The notes beneath the pieces were generated by a model. The model ran no database searches and had not been told where the DNA came from. It saw only the letters and a program-made list of their open reading frames with translations. A stretch of DNA of 60,000 bases from assembly GCA_903813345.2 (NCBI GenBank), contig CAIIXF020000011.1, positions 11,568,842 to 11,628,841 of the forward strand, given 5' to 3'. This DNA comes from Owenia fusiformis (Eukaryota; Annelida; Polychaeta; Sabellida; Oweniidae). Positions 35,699-50,726 of this stretch are shown piece by piece (positions within the stretch are counted from its first letter, which is position 1; the number at the start of each line of letters is the position of its first letter). A program made the position numbers and the translations under genes.

Positions 35699-36288
35699 GT
35701 GACTCATCTTCCAGTGGATGGCTCCTCTTCCAGTGGGTGGCTCCTCTTCCATGGGATTGCTCATCTTCGAGCGCCCAACGGGTGGCTTATCTTGCAGCGG
35801 GTGGCTTATCTTCCAGCGAGTTGCTCCTCTTCCAGCGAGTTGCTCCTCTTCCAACGAGTTGCTCCTCTTCCAGCGAGTTGCTCCTCTTCCAGCGAGTTGC
35901 TCCTCTTCCAGCGAGTTGCTCCTCTTCCAGTGGGTTGTTCATCTTCCAGTGAGTTGCTCCTTTTCCAGTGAGTTGCTCCTCTTCCATTCCATCTTCCAGT
36001 GAGTTGCTCCTCTTCCAGTGAGTTGCTCCTCTTCCAGTGAGTTGCTTCTCTTCCAGTGAGTTGCTCATCTTCCAGTGAGTTGCTCATCTTCCAGTGAGTT
36101 GCTCATCTTCCAGTGAGTTGCTCATCTTCCAGTGGGTTGCTCCTCTTCCAGTGGGTTGCTCATCTTCCAGTGGGTTGCTAGTCTTCCAGTGAGTTGCTCA
36201 TCTTCCAGTGAGTTGCTCATCTTCCAGTGAGTTGCTCATCTTCCAGATAGTTGCTCATCTTCCAGTGGGTTGCTCATCTTCCAGCGGA
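35699..36288. repeat. 19-bp VNTR of unit 2 (31 repeat lengths)
   Basis: Span 589 bp between the same fixed points as in unit 1, and the same order of variant copies. Confidence 0.95.
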
Positions 36289-36893
36289 TGAATTATCTTC
36301 CAGCGGGTGGATCATCTTCTAGAAGTTTGATCATCTTCAAGGTTGCCATCTTCCACCAGATAGAACATCTTCAACTGGGAACTTGGCTTTCCATTGGGTG
36401 ACTTGTCTTGCAGTGTGTGGCTTGCAGTGTGTGGCTTCCAGTGTGTGGCTCAGGTGCTAGTGGGCTGATCACCTCCAAGCTAAAGGTAAATCTGGAAGAA
36501 ATATTGTACATTAGGAAATAAAAATACTGTACTTACTTGAACCCCACATCCTAGAGATATATCTTCCATCACAGACAGTGCTTCTTCAGCAACACACAGA
36601 TATCACCAGAATAACAATATCCTATGAAGATACAGACGCTGCAGGCAGATGGTGTATATTGTAGTTACTCTCATAAACTCCTCGGAAAAACAGAAGCTTA
36701 TCTTCAGGGGAAGAGGAGTGCATCTGAAAGTACATACAAAATAGGAAACGCTTAGCAGTGGTTTCAATTTTCAACAAGGTTTCAGTGATCAACACACTAT
36801 AATAACAGGTGGAGGAGGGAATACGAATCTCCAGTGAGATCATCTTTCAGCAGGTTGATCATCTTCCACCAGATGGATCATCTTCCAGCTGAT

Positions 36894-39800
36894 GGGTCAT
36901 CTTTTAGGGAGTAGCTTGTCTTCAGATGAGTGGCTTGACTTTCAGCAGATGGCTTGTAATCTGGTAGAATGCTCGTATTCCAGGAGCTGGCTAATATTCT
37001 AGTGGGTGCCTCATCTTCCAGTGGATGGCTGGTCTTCAAATGATTTTTTATCTTTTTGAGGGTGGTTCCTCTTCCAGAGGATGGATAATCTTCCAGACGG
37101 CATTTTCTGTTCCAGTTGGTTACTTGGCTTCCAGTTTGTGGCTTAGATTCTAGTGGGCTGATCACTCCCATGCTAAAGGCAAATCTGAAATACTCTAAAT
37201 TTGGAAATAAAACTTCTGTACTTACTTGAGCAGGATCCTAGAGACTTTTCTCATCTTGAACAAAGCTACTGCAGTCGCACAATGACATCACCAGAATAAC
37301 AACATTTTATGTAGGTACAGGTGCTACAGACACAAGGTCCTTATTGTAGTTACGCTTTGAACCATCTCAGAAAGGGTAGACGTTTCTACCTCCAGGGTAA
37401 GAGAAGTGCATCTGTAAGTACCTGTAAAATATGAAGTCAGCAATGATTTAAATTTTGATTTGTAGTTACAATGACAAAATGATCGAACCACTTAACAGGC
37501 GGAGGAGGGAATGCAAGGCATTCCTTTAATTGATCCTAGTAAATATCTCTTGGCCTTGTACCCCTCCCGGCTCAAGATTTACATCATCAAATCAACTAAC
37601 TGCCTGAACAGAAGTATCTCTGTAGAACATGAATTAAAATTATGTTTTTGCATATTGAATTGCCCCCACCCCCAAGACCAATATAATGAATAGTATTTTA
37701 TTTATCTTTTGATATGTAAAGCCAACATACACATTATCTCCACATTTGCTCTACACTATAGCTACCCTCGTCCACGTGGGTGTAACGTTCCTGTTGTTTC
37801 TTTAGTTGCAGACACCTATTAGTACAAGCAATAGCAACATGCTTTGTAGATACAAACACTGCAAACAGCTGACCCAAATCATTGATCCACTCCAAAACAT
37901 CACAACCAGGGTAGAAATTGTTATGACCTGAAAGTACTAAAAAAAGTAAAAAAGTCAGCAATGATTTGACTTTTTTCCTTAAAAGAAATGAGTAAATATA
38001 CCCATCTCACTGAAATGGCCATTTTCAGATATGAGTACATTTACATATTACTTTTAAGAGAATGCATGAACATGCAATATGTCACCACTGGCCATGTGTT
38101 AAAGATGCATTTAGTTCCAGTAAGCCGAACACTAACTGATTACTGCCATCAAGAAGTTTCGTCCACTCACCAGTTTGAGAATATAACAATATGTCAACAC
38201 CTCTGTAGTGACATAAAAGTCAAATCATTGCCCAGTAAGTACAGTTGATTAAAAACTATAAACAAAAATCATAGCATTATTGAATTAATGGTCAAATTGT
38301 TGCTTTAAAAGCTAGCATTATAATATTCAAATGATCAAGACCAAATTGATAGAACTAGAAATATTTTGTTGGTATAAGTCCCGGGTATAAGTCTCAGAAT
38401 GAAAATTACCAAACACATGCAAACAGAACCATTGTTCCCTGTGTTGCACCCAAGAACCTGCTTTGCTGGAAATACAAAAAATATGCTGTAATACTTGTTA
38501 AACTTAATATAACAATTTACATAAATTGCCCAAAATTAAAATCGAACAGAATGGGAGGGATGGAGTAAGGTAGTAATATATCTTAACTAAGTAATAAAAT
38601 ATTGCTTCCAGCTGTTCCCTGTGTGGCTGCTACCAAGGTCATTCTTCTGGTGGACGTGTGATTCTGTGCAAGGAGAAAATTTATTTATGAGTAACTTCTG
38701 CATGAAACAGTAGTAGTTGTAGTCCAGAACATTAGTAGTCTTTTATCTTCTTCACAACACCTACATTGAGAAAATGATTTAATTGACTACCTTAACTCCA
38801 AAGCATGCAAGGGATTATCATTTATTGCAAAAAAATAACCTTAAAAATCTGAACAAGTCACCTTTGTCAATCAGAGTCTAGATCATAAATACCTAGACGG
38901 TTGATTGCTTTTTGGACCAAAACATGGTCGCATTTACACTGACCTCAAAACAATAAAAAAACAAGTTAAATTGAAAAATTGATGAAAGTGAAGATCATCT
39001 ACCAACTCGCACCAAAAAAGAGAATGGAAGTCGAAAACTGAGATTAACATACTAAGGTATGTTAAGTCTCAGGTGAAAATGAGTTTACAAAAAAAAATAT
39101 GAAGACAATATTTTCCAAATATGGCACACATTTCTTCCATTTTGATATAAACCAGGTGGATTCCATTATTCTTTCATTTCAGAACATAGAATCTGTTAGG
39201 AAGCTTTCAGGCCAACATACCTTAACAAAGGATCAAACAATGGGTGACCATCCCTTCGCTCATGTCGTATGCTGTCTAGAGAGATTAAGAAGAATAACAA
39301 GAATGACATCCTCGGCCATGCATAATTAGGATACATCACATTAAAAAGATGAAATACAAGACCATACCACTATCAATTCCCAATAGTATCTTTACTGTAA
39401 CACTGATAAGCAATGTCTACCTACCTAAAGAGTGCAAGGTAACATGTATCAACCCCGAGGCCATTCCGTACAGATCCAAGTGGAATCTTGCTGCGTCCTC
39501 ACAAGATCTCTGGATCACACTATATCCGTCATAGCCAACTACTAACATTACAATACCAGCAAGTAAAAATGAGTGGACCTTCACCAGAGATCGACAATAC
39601 CCCTCCAGAACGACCCAATGCATGCCGGCACCACAGCATGCATTGAAGAAAGAAAATTCAGAATACCTCCTCCTGGTGGGTGCAAGACCCATCATTTTCA
39701 CTCACTAGTAAAGAATGTTTTCGCCAGCCATCAGAATATAGGCGAAACAAAGAACCAAGCTCAACAATAAGAATCCAACATGGAAACTGTTGGTCGGGAC

Positions 39801-41501
39801 TTACAAGGAATCAATACCTGAAACCCATGCATCCAGAGATTGATAGACACTGATCATCAGAATCACAGTGGAGGTACTACGAGGAACATCAAACGGTATG
39901 ACCGAGTAAACCAGAGCTCTCAATGCAATGGATCAGAATGACCCATGCTCAACAATGCCATTCTTAGATATTCCTCAAAATCAATCGGGACAACATAAAA
40001 CATGAACAATGGAAGGCCTCCCAACACTTGATCCAGTGTTAAGACATGTTTAGCAATCCAGCCTCATAGCAGATTCCAGGTTCCTTCACTCCAGAATAAT
40101 GGGTTGGCCAACAAAATCCACTGGTTCAATCAAAATGGAAGGTGTCCCACTAAACCAGAAGAATCGGCCGCTCCTAAATACCATAGAAAACCATAGTTGG
40201 AAAACATGTCTAGCTGGCAGATGACCCCATATGGAATGACTAATAGGATAACTCAATAAATTTACTTAACTTAGGTGACAGGATCATCGCGATGAAGCTC
40301 ATCTTTAGGTAGTGGATTCAAGGAGGTGACTCATCTTCCAGTGGATGGCTCCTCTTCCAGTGGGTGGCTCCTCTTCCATGGGATTGCTCATCTTCGAGCG
40401 CCCAACGGGTGGCTTATCTTGCAGCGGGTGGCTTATCTTCCAGCGAGTTGCTCCTCTTCCAGCGAGTTGCTCCTCTTCCAACGAGTTGCTCCTCTTCCAG
40501 CGAGTTGCTCCTCTTCCAGCGAGTTGCTCCTCTTCCAGCGAGTTGCTCCTCTTCCAGTGGGTTGTTCATCTTCCAGTGAGTTGCTCCTTTTCCAGTGAGT
40601 TGCTCCTCTTCCATTCCATCTTCCAGTGAGTTGCTCCTCTTCCAGTGAGTTGCTCCTCTTCCAGTGAGTTGCTTCTCTTCCAGTGAGTTGCTCATCTTCC
40701 AGTGAGTTGCTCATCTTCCAGTGAGTTGCTCATCTTCCAGTGGGTTGCTCCTCTTCCAGTGGGTTGCTCATCTTCCAGTGGGTTGCTAGTCTTCCAGTGA
40801 GTTGCTCATCTTCCAGTGAGTTGCTCATCTTCCAGTGAGTTGCTCATCTTCCAGATAGTTGCTCATCTTCCAGTGGGTTGCTCATCTTCCAGCGGATGAA
40901 TTATCTTCCAGCGGGTGGATCATCTTCTAGAAGTTTGATCATCTTCAAGGTTGCCATCTTCCACCAGATAGAACATCTTCAACTGGGAACTTGGCTTTCC
41001 ATTGGGTGACTTGTCTTGCAGTGTGTGGCTTGCAGTGTGTGGCTTCCAGTGTGTGGCTCAGGTGCTAGTGGGCTGATCACCTCCAAGCTAAAGGTAAATC
41101 TGGAAGAAATATTGTACATTAGGAAATAAAAATACTGTACTTACTTGAACCCCACATCCTAGAGATATATCTTCCATCACAGACAGTGCTTCTTCAGCAA
41201 CACACAGATATCACCAGAATAACAATATCCTATGAAGATACAGACGCTGCAGGCAGATGGTGTATATTGTAGTTACTCTCATAAACTCCTCGGAAAAACA
41301 GAAGCTTATCTTCAGGGGAAGAGGAGTGCATCTGAAAGTACATACAAAATAGGAAACGCTTAGCAGTGGTTTCAATTTTCAACAAGGTTTCAGTGATCAA
41401 CACACTATAATAACAGGTGGAGGAGGGAATACGAATCTCCAGTGAGATCATCTTTCAGCAGGTTGATCATCTTCCACCAGATGGATCATCTTCCAGCTGA
41501 T
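36894..41501. repeat. Macrosatellite unit 3 (4608 bp)
   Basis: Carries GAATAGTATTTTATTT (about 37687) instead of GTTTTTTATT, a variant shared with units 4 and 6. Private AAAGTAAAAAAGTC (about 37945) and GCATTATTGAATTAATGG (about 38273). The VNTR is one repeat shorter. Confidence 0.93.
40326..40896. repeat. 19-bp VNTR of unit 3 (30 repeat lengths)
   Basis: Span 570 bp. One CTCATCTTCCAGTGAGTTG copy is missing after the irregular mid-block compared with units 1 and 2. Confidence 0.95.
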
Positions 41502-44500
41502 GGGTCATCTTTTAGGGAGTAGCTTGTCTTCAGATGAGTGGCTTGACTTTCAGCAGATGGCTTGTAATCTGGTAGAATGCTCGTATTCAAGGAGCTGGCT
41601 AATATTCTAGTGGGTGCCTCATCTTCCAGTGGATGGCTGGTCTTCAAATGATTTTTTATCTTTTTGAGGGTGGTTCCTCTTCCAGAGGATGGATAATCTT
41701 CCAGACGGCATTTTCTGTTCCAGTTGGTTACTTGGCTTCCAGTTTGTGGCTTAGATTCTAGTGGGCTGATCACTCCCATGCTAAAGGCAAATCTGAAATA
41801 CTCTAAATTTGGAAATAAAACTTCTGTACTTACTTGAGCAGGATCCTAGAGACTTTTCTCATCTTGAACAAAGCTACTGCAGTCGCACAATGACATCACC
41901 AGAATAACAACATTTTATGTAGGTACAGGTGCTACAGACACAAGGTCCTTATTGTAGTTACGCTTTGAACCATCTCAGAAAGGGTAGACGTTTCTACCTC
42001 CAGGGTAAGAGAAGTGCATCTGTAAGTACCTGTAAAATATGAAGTCAGCAATGATTTAAATTTTGATTTGTAGTTACAATGACAAAATGATCGAACCACT
42101 TAACAGGCGGAGGAGGGAATGCAAGGCATTCCTTTAATTGATCCTAGTAAATATCTCTTGGCCTTGTACCCCTCCCGGCTCAAGATTTACATCATCAAAT
42201 CAACTAACTGCCTGAACAGAAGTATCTCTGTAGAACATGAATTAAAATTATGTTTTTGCATATTGAATTGCCCCCACCCCCAAGACCAATATAATGAATA
42301 GTATTTTATTTATCTTTTGATATGTAAAGCCAACATACACATTACCTCCACATTTGCTCTACACTATAGCTACCCTCGTCCACGTGGGTGTAACGTTCCT
42401 GTTGTTTCTTTAGTTGCAGACACCTATTAGTACAAGCAATAGCAACATGCTTTGTAGATACAAACACTGCAAACAGCTGACCCAAATCATTGATCCACTC
42501 CAAAACATCACAACCAGGGTAGAAATTGTTATGACCTGAAAGTACTAAAAAAAGGAAAAAAGTCAGCAATGATTTGACTTTTTTCCTTAAAAGAAATGAG
42601 TAAATATACCCATCTCACTGAAACGGCCATTTTCAGATATGAGTACATTTACATATTACTTTTAAGAGAATGCATGAACATGCAATATGTCACCACTGGC
42701 CATGTGTTAAAGATGCATTTAGTTCCAGTAAGCCGAACACTAACTGATTACTGCCATCAAGAAGTTTCGTCCACTCACCAGTTTGAGAATATAACAATAT
42801 GTCAACACCTCTGTAGTGACATAAAAGTCAAATCATTGCCCAGTAAGTACAGTTGATTAAAAACTATAAACAAAAATCATAGCATTACTGAATTAATGGT
42901 CAAATTGTTGCTTTAAAAGCTAGCATTATAATATTCAAATGATCAAGACCAAATTGATAGAACTAGAAATATTTTGTTGGTATAAGTCCCGGGTATAAGT
43001 CTCAGAATGAAAATTACCAAACACATGCAAACAGAACCATTGTTCCCTGTGTTGCACCCAAGAACCTGCTTTGCTGGAAATACAAAAAATATGCTGTAAT
43101 ACTTGTTAAACTTAATATAACAATTTACATAAATTGCCCAAAATTAAAATCGAACAGAATGGGAGGGATGGAGTAAGGTAGTAATATATCTTAACTAAGT
43201 AATAAAATATTGCTTCCAGCTGTTCCCTGTGTGGCTGCTACCAAGGTCATTCTTCTGGTGGACGTGTGATTCTGTGCAAGGAGAAAATTTATTTATGAGT
43301 AACTTCTGCATGAAACAGTAGTAGTTGTAGTCCAGAACATTAGTAGTCTTTTATCTTCTTCACAACACCTACATTGAGAAAATGATTTAATTGACTACCT
43401 TAACTCCAAAGCATGCAAGGGATTATCATTTATTGCAAAAAAATAACCTTAAAAATCTGAACAAGTCACCTTTGTCAATCAGAGTCTAGATCATAAATAC
43501 CTAGACGGTTGATTGCTTTTTGGACCAAAACATGGTCGCATTTACACTGACCTCAAAACAATAAAAAAACAAGTTAAATTGAAAAATTGATGAAAGTGAA
43601 GATCATCTACCAACTCGCACCAAAAAAGAGAATGGAAGTCGAAAACTGAGATTAACATACTAAGGTATGTTAAGTCTCAGGTGAAAATGAGTTTACAAAA
43701 AAAAATATGAAGACAATATTTTCCAAATATGGCACACATTTCTTCCATTTTGATATAAACCAGGTGGATTCCATTATTCTTTCATTTCAGAACATAGAAT
43801 CTGTTAGGAAGCTTTCAGGCCAACATACCTTAACAAAGGATCAAACAATGGGTGACCATCCCTTCGCTCATGTCGTATGCTGTCTAGAGAGATTAAGAAG
43901 AATAACAAGAATGACATCCTCGGCCATGCATAATTAGGATACATCACATTAAAAAGATGAAATACAAGACCATACCACTATCAATTCCCAATAGTATCTT
44001 TACTGTAACACTGATAAGCAATGTCTACCTACCTAAAGAGTGCAAGGTAACATGTATCAACCCCGAGGCCATTCCGTACAGATCCAAGTGGAATCTTGCT
44101 GCGTCCTCACAAGATCTCTGGATCACACTATATCCGTCATAGCCAACTACTAACATTACAATACCAGCAAGTAAAAATGAGTGGACCTTCACCAGAGATC
44201 GACAATACCCCTCCAGAACGACCCAATGCATGCCGGCACCACAGCATGCATTGAAGAAAGAAAATTCAGAATACCTCCTCCTGGTGGGTGCAAGACCCAT
44301 CATTTTCACTCACTAGTAAAGAATGTTTTCGCCAGCCATCAGAATATAGGCGAAACAAAGAACCAAGCTCAACAATAAGAATCCAACATGGAAACTGTTG
44401 GTCGGGACTTACAAGGAATCGATACCTGAAACCCATGCATCCAGAGATTGATAGACACTGATCATCAGAATCACAGTGGAGGTACTACGAGGAACATCAA

Positions 44501-46081
44501 ACGGTATGACCGAGTAAACCAGAGCTCTCAATGCAATGGATCAGAATGACCCATGCTCAACAATGCCATTCTTAGATATTCCTCAAAATCAATCGGGACA
44601 ACATAAAACATGAACAATGGAAGGCCTCCCAACACTTGATCCAGTGTTAAGACATGTTTAGCAATCCAGCCTCATAGCAGATTCCAGGTTCCTTCACTCC
44701 AGAATAATGGGTTGGCCAACAAAATCCACTGGTTCAATCAAAATGGAAGGTGTCCCACTAAACCAGAAGAATCGGCCGCTCCTAAATACCATAGAAAACC
44801 ATAGTTGGAAAACATGTCTAGCTGGCAGATGACCCCATATGGAATGACTAATAGGATAACTCAATAAATTTACTTAACTTAGGTGACAGGATCATCGCGA
44901 TGAAGCTCATCTTTAGGTAGTGGATTCAAGGAGGTGACTCATCTTCCAGTGGATGGCTCCTCTTCCAGTGGGTGGCTCCTCTTCCATGGGATTGCTCATC
45001 TTCGAGCGCCCAACGGGTGGCTTATCTTGCAGCGGGTGGCTTATCTTCCAGCGAGTTGCTCCTCTTCCAGCGAGTTGCTCCTCTTCCAACGAGTTGCTCC
45101 TCTTCCAGCGAGTTGCTCCTCTTCCAGCGAGTTGCTCCTCTTCCAGCGAGTTGCTCCTCTTCCAGTGGGTTGTTCATCTTCCAGTGAGTTGCTCCTTTTC
45201 CAGTGAGTTGCTCCTCTTCCATTCCATCTTCCAGTGAGTTGCTCCTCTTCCAGTGAGTTGCTCCTCTTCCAGTGAGTTGCTCATCTTCCAGTGAGTTGCT
45301 CATCTTCCAGTGAGTTGCTCATCTTCCAGTGGGTTGCTCCTCTTCCAGTGGGTTGCTCATCTTCCAGTGGGTTGCTAGTCTTCCAGTGAGTTGCTCATCT
45401 TCCAGTGAGTTGCTCATCTTCCAGTGAGTTGCTCATCTTCCAGATAGTTGCTCATCTTCCAGTGGGTTGCTCATCTTCCAGCGGATGAATTATCTTCCAG
45501 CGGGTGGATCATCTTCTAGAAGTTTGATCATCTTCAAGGTTGCCATCTTCCACCAGATAGAACATGTTCAACTGGGAACTTGGCTTTCCATTGGGTGACT
45601 TGTCTTGCAGTGTGTGGCTTGCAGTGTGTGGCTTCCAGTGTGTGGCTCAGGTGCTAGTGGGCTGATCACCTCCAAGCTAAAGGTAAATCTGGAAGAAATA
45701 TTGTACATTAGGAAATAAAAATACTGTGCTTACTTGAACCCCACATCCTAGAGATATATCTTCCATCACAGACAGTGCTTCTTCAGTAACACACAGATAT
45801 CACCAGAATAACAATATCCTATGAAGATACAGACGCTGCAGGCAGATGGTGTATATTGTAGTTACTCTCATAAACTCCTCGGAAAAACAGAAGCTTATCT
45901 TCAGGGGAAGAGGAGTGCATCTGAAAGTACATACAAAATAGGAAACGCTTAGCAGTGGTTTCAATTTTCAACAAGGTTTCAGTGATCAACACACTATAAT
46001 AACAGGTGGAGGAGGGAATACGAATCTCCATCTTTCAGCAGGTTGATCATCTTCCACCAGATGGATCATCTTCCAGCTGAT
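41502..46081. repeat. Macrosatellite unit 4 (4580 bp; dimer type I)
   Basis: Has GTATTTTATT, a 29-length VNTR and the 9-bp deletion in the CGAATCTCC/ATCTTTCAG segment (about 46030) also seen in unit 6. Private changes: ATTACCTCC (42342), GAAACGGCC (about 42622), TATTCAAGGAG (about 41585), ATGTTCAACTGG (about 45564) and CTGTGCTTACTT (about 45725), the last altering the splice-like donor environment slightly. Confidence 0.93.
44934..45485. repeat. 19-bp VNTR of unit 4 (29 repeat lengths)
   Basis: Span 551 bp. After the irregular mid-block the order is CC, CC, CA, CA, CA, so the TC-type copy is absent. This differs from the equally long VNTR of unit 6. Confidence 0.95.
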
Positions 46082-49000
46082 GGGTCATCTTTTAGGGAGT
46101 AGCTTGTCTTCAGATGAGTGGCTTGACTTTCAGCAGATGGCTTGTAATCTGGTAGAATGCTCGTATTCCAGGAGCTGGCTAATATTCTAGTGGGTGCCTC
46201 ATCTTCCAGTGGATGGCTGGTCTTCAAATGATTTTTTATCTTTTTGAGGGTGGTTCCTCTTCCAGAGGATGGATAATCTTCCAGACGGCATTTTCTGTTC
46301 CAGTTGGTTACTTGGCTTCCAGTTTGTGGCTTAGATTCTAGTGGGCTGATCACTCCCATGCTAAAGGCAAATCTGAAATACTCTAAATTTGGAAATAAAA
46401 CTTCTGTACTTACTTGAGCAGGATCCTAGAGACTTTTCTCATCTTGAACAAAGCTACTGCAGTCGCACAATGACATCACCAGAATAACAACATTTTATGT
46501 AGGTACAGGTGCTACAGACACAAGGTCCTTATTGTAGTTACGCTTTGAGCCATCTCAGAAAGGGTAGACGTTTCTACCTCCAGGGTAAGAGAAGTGCATC
46601 TGTAAGTACCTGTAAAATATGAAGTCAGCAATGATTTAAATTTTGATTTGTAGTTACAATGACAAAATGATCGAACCACTTAACAGGCGGAGGAGGGAAT
46701 GCAAGGCATTCCTTTAATTGATCCTAGTAAATATCTCTTGGCCTTGTACCCCTCCCGGCTCAAGATTTACATCATCAAATCAACTAACTGCCTGAACAGA
46801 AGTATCTCTGTAGAACATGAATTAAAATTATGTTTTTGCATATTGAATTGCCCCCATCCCCAAGACCAATATAATGAATAGTTTTTTATTTATCTTTTGA
46901 TATGTAAAGCCAACATACACATTATCTCCACATTTGCTCTACACTATAGCTACCCTCGTCCACGTGGGTGTAACGTTCCTGTTGTTTCTTTAGTTGCAGA
47001 CACCTATTAGTACAAGCAATAGCAACATGCTTTGTAGATACAAACACTGCACACAGCTGACCCAAATCATTGATCCACTCCAAAACATCACAACCAGGGT
47101 AGAAATTGTTATGACCTGAAAGTACTAAAAAAAGGAAAAAAGTCAGCAATGATTTGACTTTTTTCCTTAAAAGAAATGAGTAAATATACCCATCTCACTG
47201 AAATGGCCATTTTCAGATATGAGTACATTTACATATTACTTTTAAGAGAATGCATGAACATGCAATATGTCACCACTGGCCATGTGTTAAAGATGCATTT
47301 AGTTCCAGTAAGCCGAACACTAACTGATTACTGCCATCAAGAAGTTTCGTCCACTCACCAGTTTGAGAATATAACAATATGTCAACACCTCTGTAGTGAC
47401 ATAAAAGTCAAATCATTGCCCAGTAAGTACAGTTGATTAAAAACTATAAACAAAAATCATAGCATTACTGAAATAATGGTCAAATTGTTGCTTTAAAAGC
47501 TAGCATTATAATATTGAAATGATCAAGACCAAATTGATAGAACTAGAAATATTTTGTTGGTATAAGTCCCGGGTATAAGTCTCAGAATGAAAATTACCAA
47601 ACACATGCAAACAGAACCATTGTTCCCTGTGTTGCACCCAAGAACCTGCTTTGCTGGAAATACAAAAAATATGCTGTAATACTTGTTAAACTTAATATAA
47701 CAATTTACATAAATTGCCCAAAATTAAAATCGAACAGAATGGGAGGGATGGAGTAAGGTAGTAATATATCTTAACTAAGTAATAAAATATTGCTTCCAGC
47801 TGTTCCCTGTGTGGCTGCTACCAAGGTCATTCTTCTGGTGGACGTGTGATTCTGTGCAAGGAGAAAATTTATTTATGAGTAACTTCTGCATGAAACAGTA
47901 GTAGTTGTAGTCCAGAACATTAGTAGTCTTTTATCTTCTTCACAACACCTACATTGAGAAAATGATTTAATTGACTACCTTAACTCCAAAGCATGCAAGG
48001 GATTATCATTTATTGCAAAAAAATAACCTTAAAAATCTGAACAAGTCACCTTTGTCAATCAGAGTCTAGATCATAAATACCTAGACGGTTGATTGCTTTT
48101 TGGACCAAAACATGGTCGCATTTACACTGACCTCAAAACAATAAAAAAACAAGTTAAATTGAAAAATTGATGAAAGTGAAGATCATCTACCAACTCGCAC
48201 CAAAAAAGAGAATGGAAGTCGAAAACTGAGATTAACATACTAAGGTATGTTAAGTCTCAGGTGAAAATGAGTTTACAAAAAAAATATGAAGACAATATTT
48301 TCCAAATATGGCACACATTTCTTCCATTTTGATATAAACCAGGTGGATTCCATTATTCTTTCATTTCAGAACATAGAATCTGTTAGGAAGCTTTCAGGCC
48401 AACATACCTTAACAAAGGATCAAACAATGGGTGACCATCCCTTCGCTCATGTCGTATGCTGTCTAGAGAGATTAAGAAGAATAACAAGAATGACATCCTC
48501 GGCCATGCATAATTAGGATACATCACATTAAAAAGATGAAATACAAGACCATACCTCTATCAATTCCCAATAGTATCTTTACTGTAACACTGATAAGCAA
48601 TGTCTACCTACCTAAAGAGTGCAAGGTAACATGTATCAACCCCGAGGCCATTCCGTACAGATCCAAGTGGAATCTTGCTGCGTCCTCACAAGATCTCTGG
48701 ATCACACTATATCCGTCATAGCCAACTACTAACATTACAATACCAGCAAGTAAAAATGAGTGGACCTTCACCAGAGATCGACAATACCCCTCCAGAACGA
48801 CCCAATGCATGCCGGCACCACAGCATGCATTGAAGAAAGAAAATTCAGAATACCTCCTCCTGGTGGGTGCAAGACCCATCATTTTCACTCACTAGTAAAG
48901 AATGTTTTCGCCAGCCATCAGAATATAGGCGAAACAAAGAACCAAGCTCAACAATAAGAATCCAACATGGAAACTGTTGGTCGGGACTTACAAGGAATCG

Positions 49001-50726
49001 ATACCTGAAACCCATGCATCCAGAGATTGATAGACACTGATCATCAGAATCACAGTGGAGGTACTACGAGGAACATCAAACGGTATGACCGAGTAAACCA
49101 GAGCTCTCAATGCAATGGATCAGAATGACCCATGCTCAACAATGCCATTCTTAGATATTCCTCAAAATCAATCGGGACAACATAAAACATGAACAATGGA
49201 AGGCCTCCCAACACTTGATCCAGTGTTAAGACATGTTTAGCAATCCAGCCTCATAGCAGATTCCAGGTTCCTTCACTCCAGAATAATGGGTTGGCCAACA
49301 AAATCCACTGGTTCAATCAAAATGGAAGGTGTCCCACTAAACCAGAAGAATCGGCCGCTCCTAAATACCATAGAAAACCATAGTTGGAAAACATGTCTAG
49401 CTGGCAGATGACCCCATATGGAATGACTAATAGGATAACTCAATAAATTTACTTAACTTAGGTGACAGGATCATCGCGATGAAGCTCATCTTTAGGTAGT
49501 GGATTCAAGGAGGTGACTCATCTTCCAGTGGATGGCTCCTCTTCCAGTGGGTGGCTCCTCTTCCATGGGATTGCTCATCTTCGAGCGCCCAACGGGTGGC
49601 TTATCTTGCAGCGGGTGGCTTATCTTCCAGCGAGTTGCTCCTCTTCCAGCGAGTTGCTCCTCTTCCAACGAGTTGCTCCTCTTCCAGCGAGTTGCTCCTC
49701 TTCCAGCGAGTTGCTCCTCTTCCAGCGAGTTGCTCCTCTTCCAGTGGGTTGTTCATCTTCCAGTGAGTTGCTCCTTTTCCAGTGAGTTGCTCCTCTTCCA
49801 TTCCATCTTCCAGTGAGTTGCTCCTCTTCCAGTGAGTTGCTCCTCTTCCAGTGAGTTGCTCCTCTTCCAGTGAGTTGCTTCTCTTCCAGTGAGTTGCTCA
49901 TCTTCCAGTGAGTTGCTCATCTTCCAGTGAGTTGCTCATCTTCCAGTGAGTTGCTCATCTTCCAGTGGGTTGCTCCTCTTCCAGTGGGTTGCTCATCTTC
50001 CAGTGGGTTGCTAGTCTTCCAGTGAGTTGCTCATCTTCCAGTGAGTTGCTCATCTTCCAGTGAGTTGCTCATCTTCCAGATAGTTGCTCATCTTCCAGTG
50101 GGTTGCTCATCTTCCAGCGGATGAATTATCTTCCAGCGGGTGGATCATCTTCTAGAAGTTTGATCATCTTCAAGGTTGCCATCTTCCACCAGATAGAACA
50201 TCTTCAACTGGGAACTTGGCTTTCCATTGGGTGACTTGTCTTGCAGTGTGTGGCTTGCAGTGTGTGGCTTCCAGTGTGTGGCTCAGGTGCTAGTGGGCTG
50301 ATCACCTCCAAGCTAAAGGTAAATCTGGAAGAAATATTGTACATTAGGAAATAAAAATACTGTACTTACTTGAACCCCACATCCTAGAGATATATCTTCC
50401 ATCACAGACAGTGCTTCTTCAGCAACACACAGATATCACCAGAATAACAATATCCTATGAAGATACAGACGCTGCAGGCAGATGGTGTATATTGTAGTTA
50501 CTCTCATAAACTCCTCGGAAAAACAGAAGCTTATCTTCAGGGGAAGAGGAGTGCATCTGAAAGTACATACAAAATAGGAAACGCTTAGCAGTGGTTTCAA
50601 TTTTCAACAAGGTTTCAGTGATCAACACACTATAATAACAGGTGGAGGAGGGAATACGAATCTCCAGTGAGATCATCTTTCAGCAGGTTGATCATCTTCC
50701 ACCAGATGGATCATCTTCCAGCTGAT
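46082..50726. repeat. Macrosatellite unit 5 (4645 bp; dimer type II)
   Basis: Diagnostic variants shared only with unit 7: TTTGAGCCATC (about 46546), CCCCCATCCCC (about 46852), CTGCACACAGC (about 47047), CTGAAATAATGG (about 47468) and ATATTGAAATG (about 47512). VNTR span 32 repeat lengths. Private ACCTCTATC (about 48554). Confidence 0.94.
49513..50121. repeat. 19-bp VNTR of unit 5 (32 repeat lengths)
   Basis: Span 608 bp. After the irregular mid-block the order is CC, CC, CC, TC, CA, CA, CA, CA; the extra CC-type copy is shared with unit 7. Confidence 0.95.

Larger units (their letters stand above)
31676..36893. repeat. Macrosatellite unit 2 (5218 bp, including a 591-bp hAT-type insertion)
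   Basis: Same as unit 1 apart from the insertion at 32784-33366 with its 8-bp duplication. It also has a private TTTTTTGCAAAAAAATAACC (about 34193) where others read TTTATTGC. VNTR span 31 repeat lengths. Confidence 0.95.
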